Positions 62,796 through 64,000 of a stretch of DNA of 64,000 nt are shown here, piece by piece. The stretch comes from Diphasiastrum complanatum (taxonomy: Eukaryota > Streptophyta > Lycopodiopsida > Lycopodiales > Lycopodiaceae). Position numbers and translations under genes: made by a program. A model generated the notes under the pieces. That model had not been told where the DNA came from. It did no database searches and was given only the letters and a program-made list of their open reading frames with translations. Each line of letters opens with the position of its first letter. Position 1 is the stretch's first letter. The stretch is taken from positions 20,626,410 to 20,690,409 of the forward strand of contig CM055110.1 in NCBI GenBank assembly GCA_029204225.1, given 5' to 3'.

Positions 62796-64000
62796 TCAAA
62801 TAGCATCAAGATAGCATAAAAACATGGTTGATTCACTAGGTTCTTGCACTGAGAGGTCTATAGCCAAGTAAAAGTCCGAGAAAAATTCTTCTAAGTTTTC
62901 ATCCATCTCCACAACTAGGTGTGGGCCAGGTAGGAATCCCTCTAGCTCCATTCGGTATCTCAGGTTCTTCCAACAAGGGTACATGGGGTTCTCCAGTTAC
63001 TGGCCTCTCAAATACTATGATGTGTTTTTTTTCAAATTCCACCTCATCTATTTTAGATTCTTCCAATCTTACCTCATTCTTACTATAATCAATGTGTGAT
63101 AGGAACTGTTGATGGTTTCATCAAATTTCTCATTTGTTGGTATTTCAATTCCATTCTTACATTCATCCTCTGATTGATTCAAATATTCATAACCTCTCGT
63201 CTTTAATTCAACCTGATCAGATGAGGGTACGCTAATCATTTCTATATATTCATCTGCATAGGGAGTATTGGTTTGAATGTCAATTATGCATTCCAAATTG
63301 GTATGAGGAACCGATGGTAATGTATTGCTAACAATTGGAGATTCTTGATTGTCCTACAAGATTGAACCTAAACTAGGATCATTGTGTTCATCTTGAGTGA
63401 CTGGTATTGCTTGGTGTCTATGGTTTGATATCCATGAAGTAAAGTGGTTATAGAGATTACCAAACCTGTCGGATAGCGTGTACGTTGCTTCTACATCTAA
63501 CGTTCCAAAATATTTGTATATCACTCCATCCATGATTCCTAAAAGGGTGTGTAAGTTTCACAGATCATATCAGTTGACCAAGTATTTTTCTCCTATGATG
63601 CTCTAAGTTCTAGGGCTGATTCTAATCATCTTCCATCCACGTTGGCTAGTAATTATCAGCTACTTTTAGGATTTCTACCAAAGGTTTCTCTGAGTCAAGT
63701 GATACCGAAGTTCTTTCCACAGCCAGGAAAAAGATCCTATAAACTTCAAATAGGTGGTCCTGATTGTCTTCAAGATAGTAGTTCCATTGATGATGCGCAA
63801 ATTTAAATGGGTGGGCTCAACACATTATGACAATGTGATGCTAACCACTTGGGGGCTAAGTTCATAAAATGACAGGTCCACTAGGAGTTTTAGTAAACCA
63901 AATCGATCATTGTAAAGTGTAGCCTAGGGTGTTTTTTTGTTGATGAGTGTCATGTTGTACCAACTTCCCATGTGCGAGCAATAAATTTCATAAAAAAGTG
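62796..64000 (-). pseudogene. Unrecognised minus-strand ORF, decayed
   Basis: Coding-like from the window edge to 62796 with stops and frame changes. 63533-63069 is one frame of 155 codons (MDGVIYKYFGTLDVEATYTL; TAG at 63354) followed by VRLEESKIDEVEFEKKH, FERPVTGEPHVPLLEEPEIP and ENLEEFFSDFYLAIDLSVQE. Upstream pieces read DRFGLLKLLVDLSFYELSPQ and NYYLEDNQDHLFEVYRIFFL. Acidic, soluble, no motif I can name. It probably belongs to the element whose edge is at 62388. Confidence 0.4.

Overview
The window is plant nuclear DNA: the 5' half of one host gene at the left edge, then about 60 kb of LTR retrotransposons, mostly broken and nested in each other. Evidence for a plant is a spliced mitochondrial aspartate aminotransferase gene, Ty1/copia elements primed by initiator-Met tRNA (TGGTATCAGAGC), and Ty3/gypsy elements with OTA-like reverse transcriptase and a TGGCGTCGTTG-type primer site. 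The density of old nested copies suggests a large, repeat-rich genome such as a gymnosperm or fern, but nothing here fixes the species. No rRNA, tRNA gene or CRISPR array was seen.

Layout. 1-2261 (-): exons 1-4 of mitochondrial aspartate aminotransferase, truncated by the window edge. 2262-3600: its upstream region, with a TATA-like box, a T24G16 run and a foldback (MITE-like) element. 3600-11721 (+): a degenerate gypsy element with three short zinc knuckles, protease, RT, RNase H, integrase and a large extra ORF downstream of integrase; its 5' gag, leader and LTRs are not seen. 11722-15465: non-coding DNA with an LTR-like 1.66 kb block. 15480-17936 (-): gypsy pol remnant. 17937-19016 plus 24883-28358 (-): an old copia element split by an intact one. 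19017-24877 (-): an intact copia with two 653-bp LTRs that look identical, a CATAC target duplication and one 1316-aa polyprotein, the only obviously young element. 28359-31299 (+): deleted copia. 31300-36575 (+): copia with CAAAA target duplication whose protease and integrase are replaced by foreign DNA carrying another LTR end and primer site. 36576-41400 (-): decayed copia. 41750-42139 plus 47036-47950 (-): a related copia interrupted by a pol-less LTR element at 42140-47035 (TTCAT target duplication). 48000-50125: non-coding with repeats. 50126-52440 (-): gypsy gag, leader and LTR fragment. 53042-61237 (-): long gypsy element with 5' LTR. 61238-62387: copia LTR fragment and copia protease fragment. 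62388-64000: left end of another insertion with microsatellites and an unrecognised minus-strand ORF.

Most unusual content: (a) the pol-less element 42140-47035, with its own degenerate ORFs, an internal duplication of about 690 bp, CACGTG-type palindromes and a copia protease fragment inside one LTR; (b) the three-part ORF downstream of gypsy integrase; (c) short-motif arrays in gypsy non-coding regions, notably five units of about 150 bp with inverted AACTCTCGCAG/CTGCGAGAGTT pairs; (d) repeated shortened CX2CX3HX4C zinc knuckles. Coordinates were read by eye and alignments were not computed.
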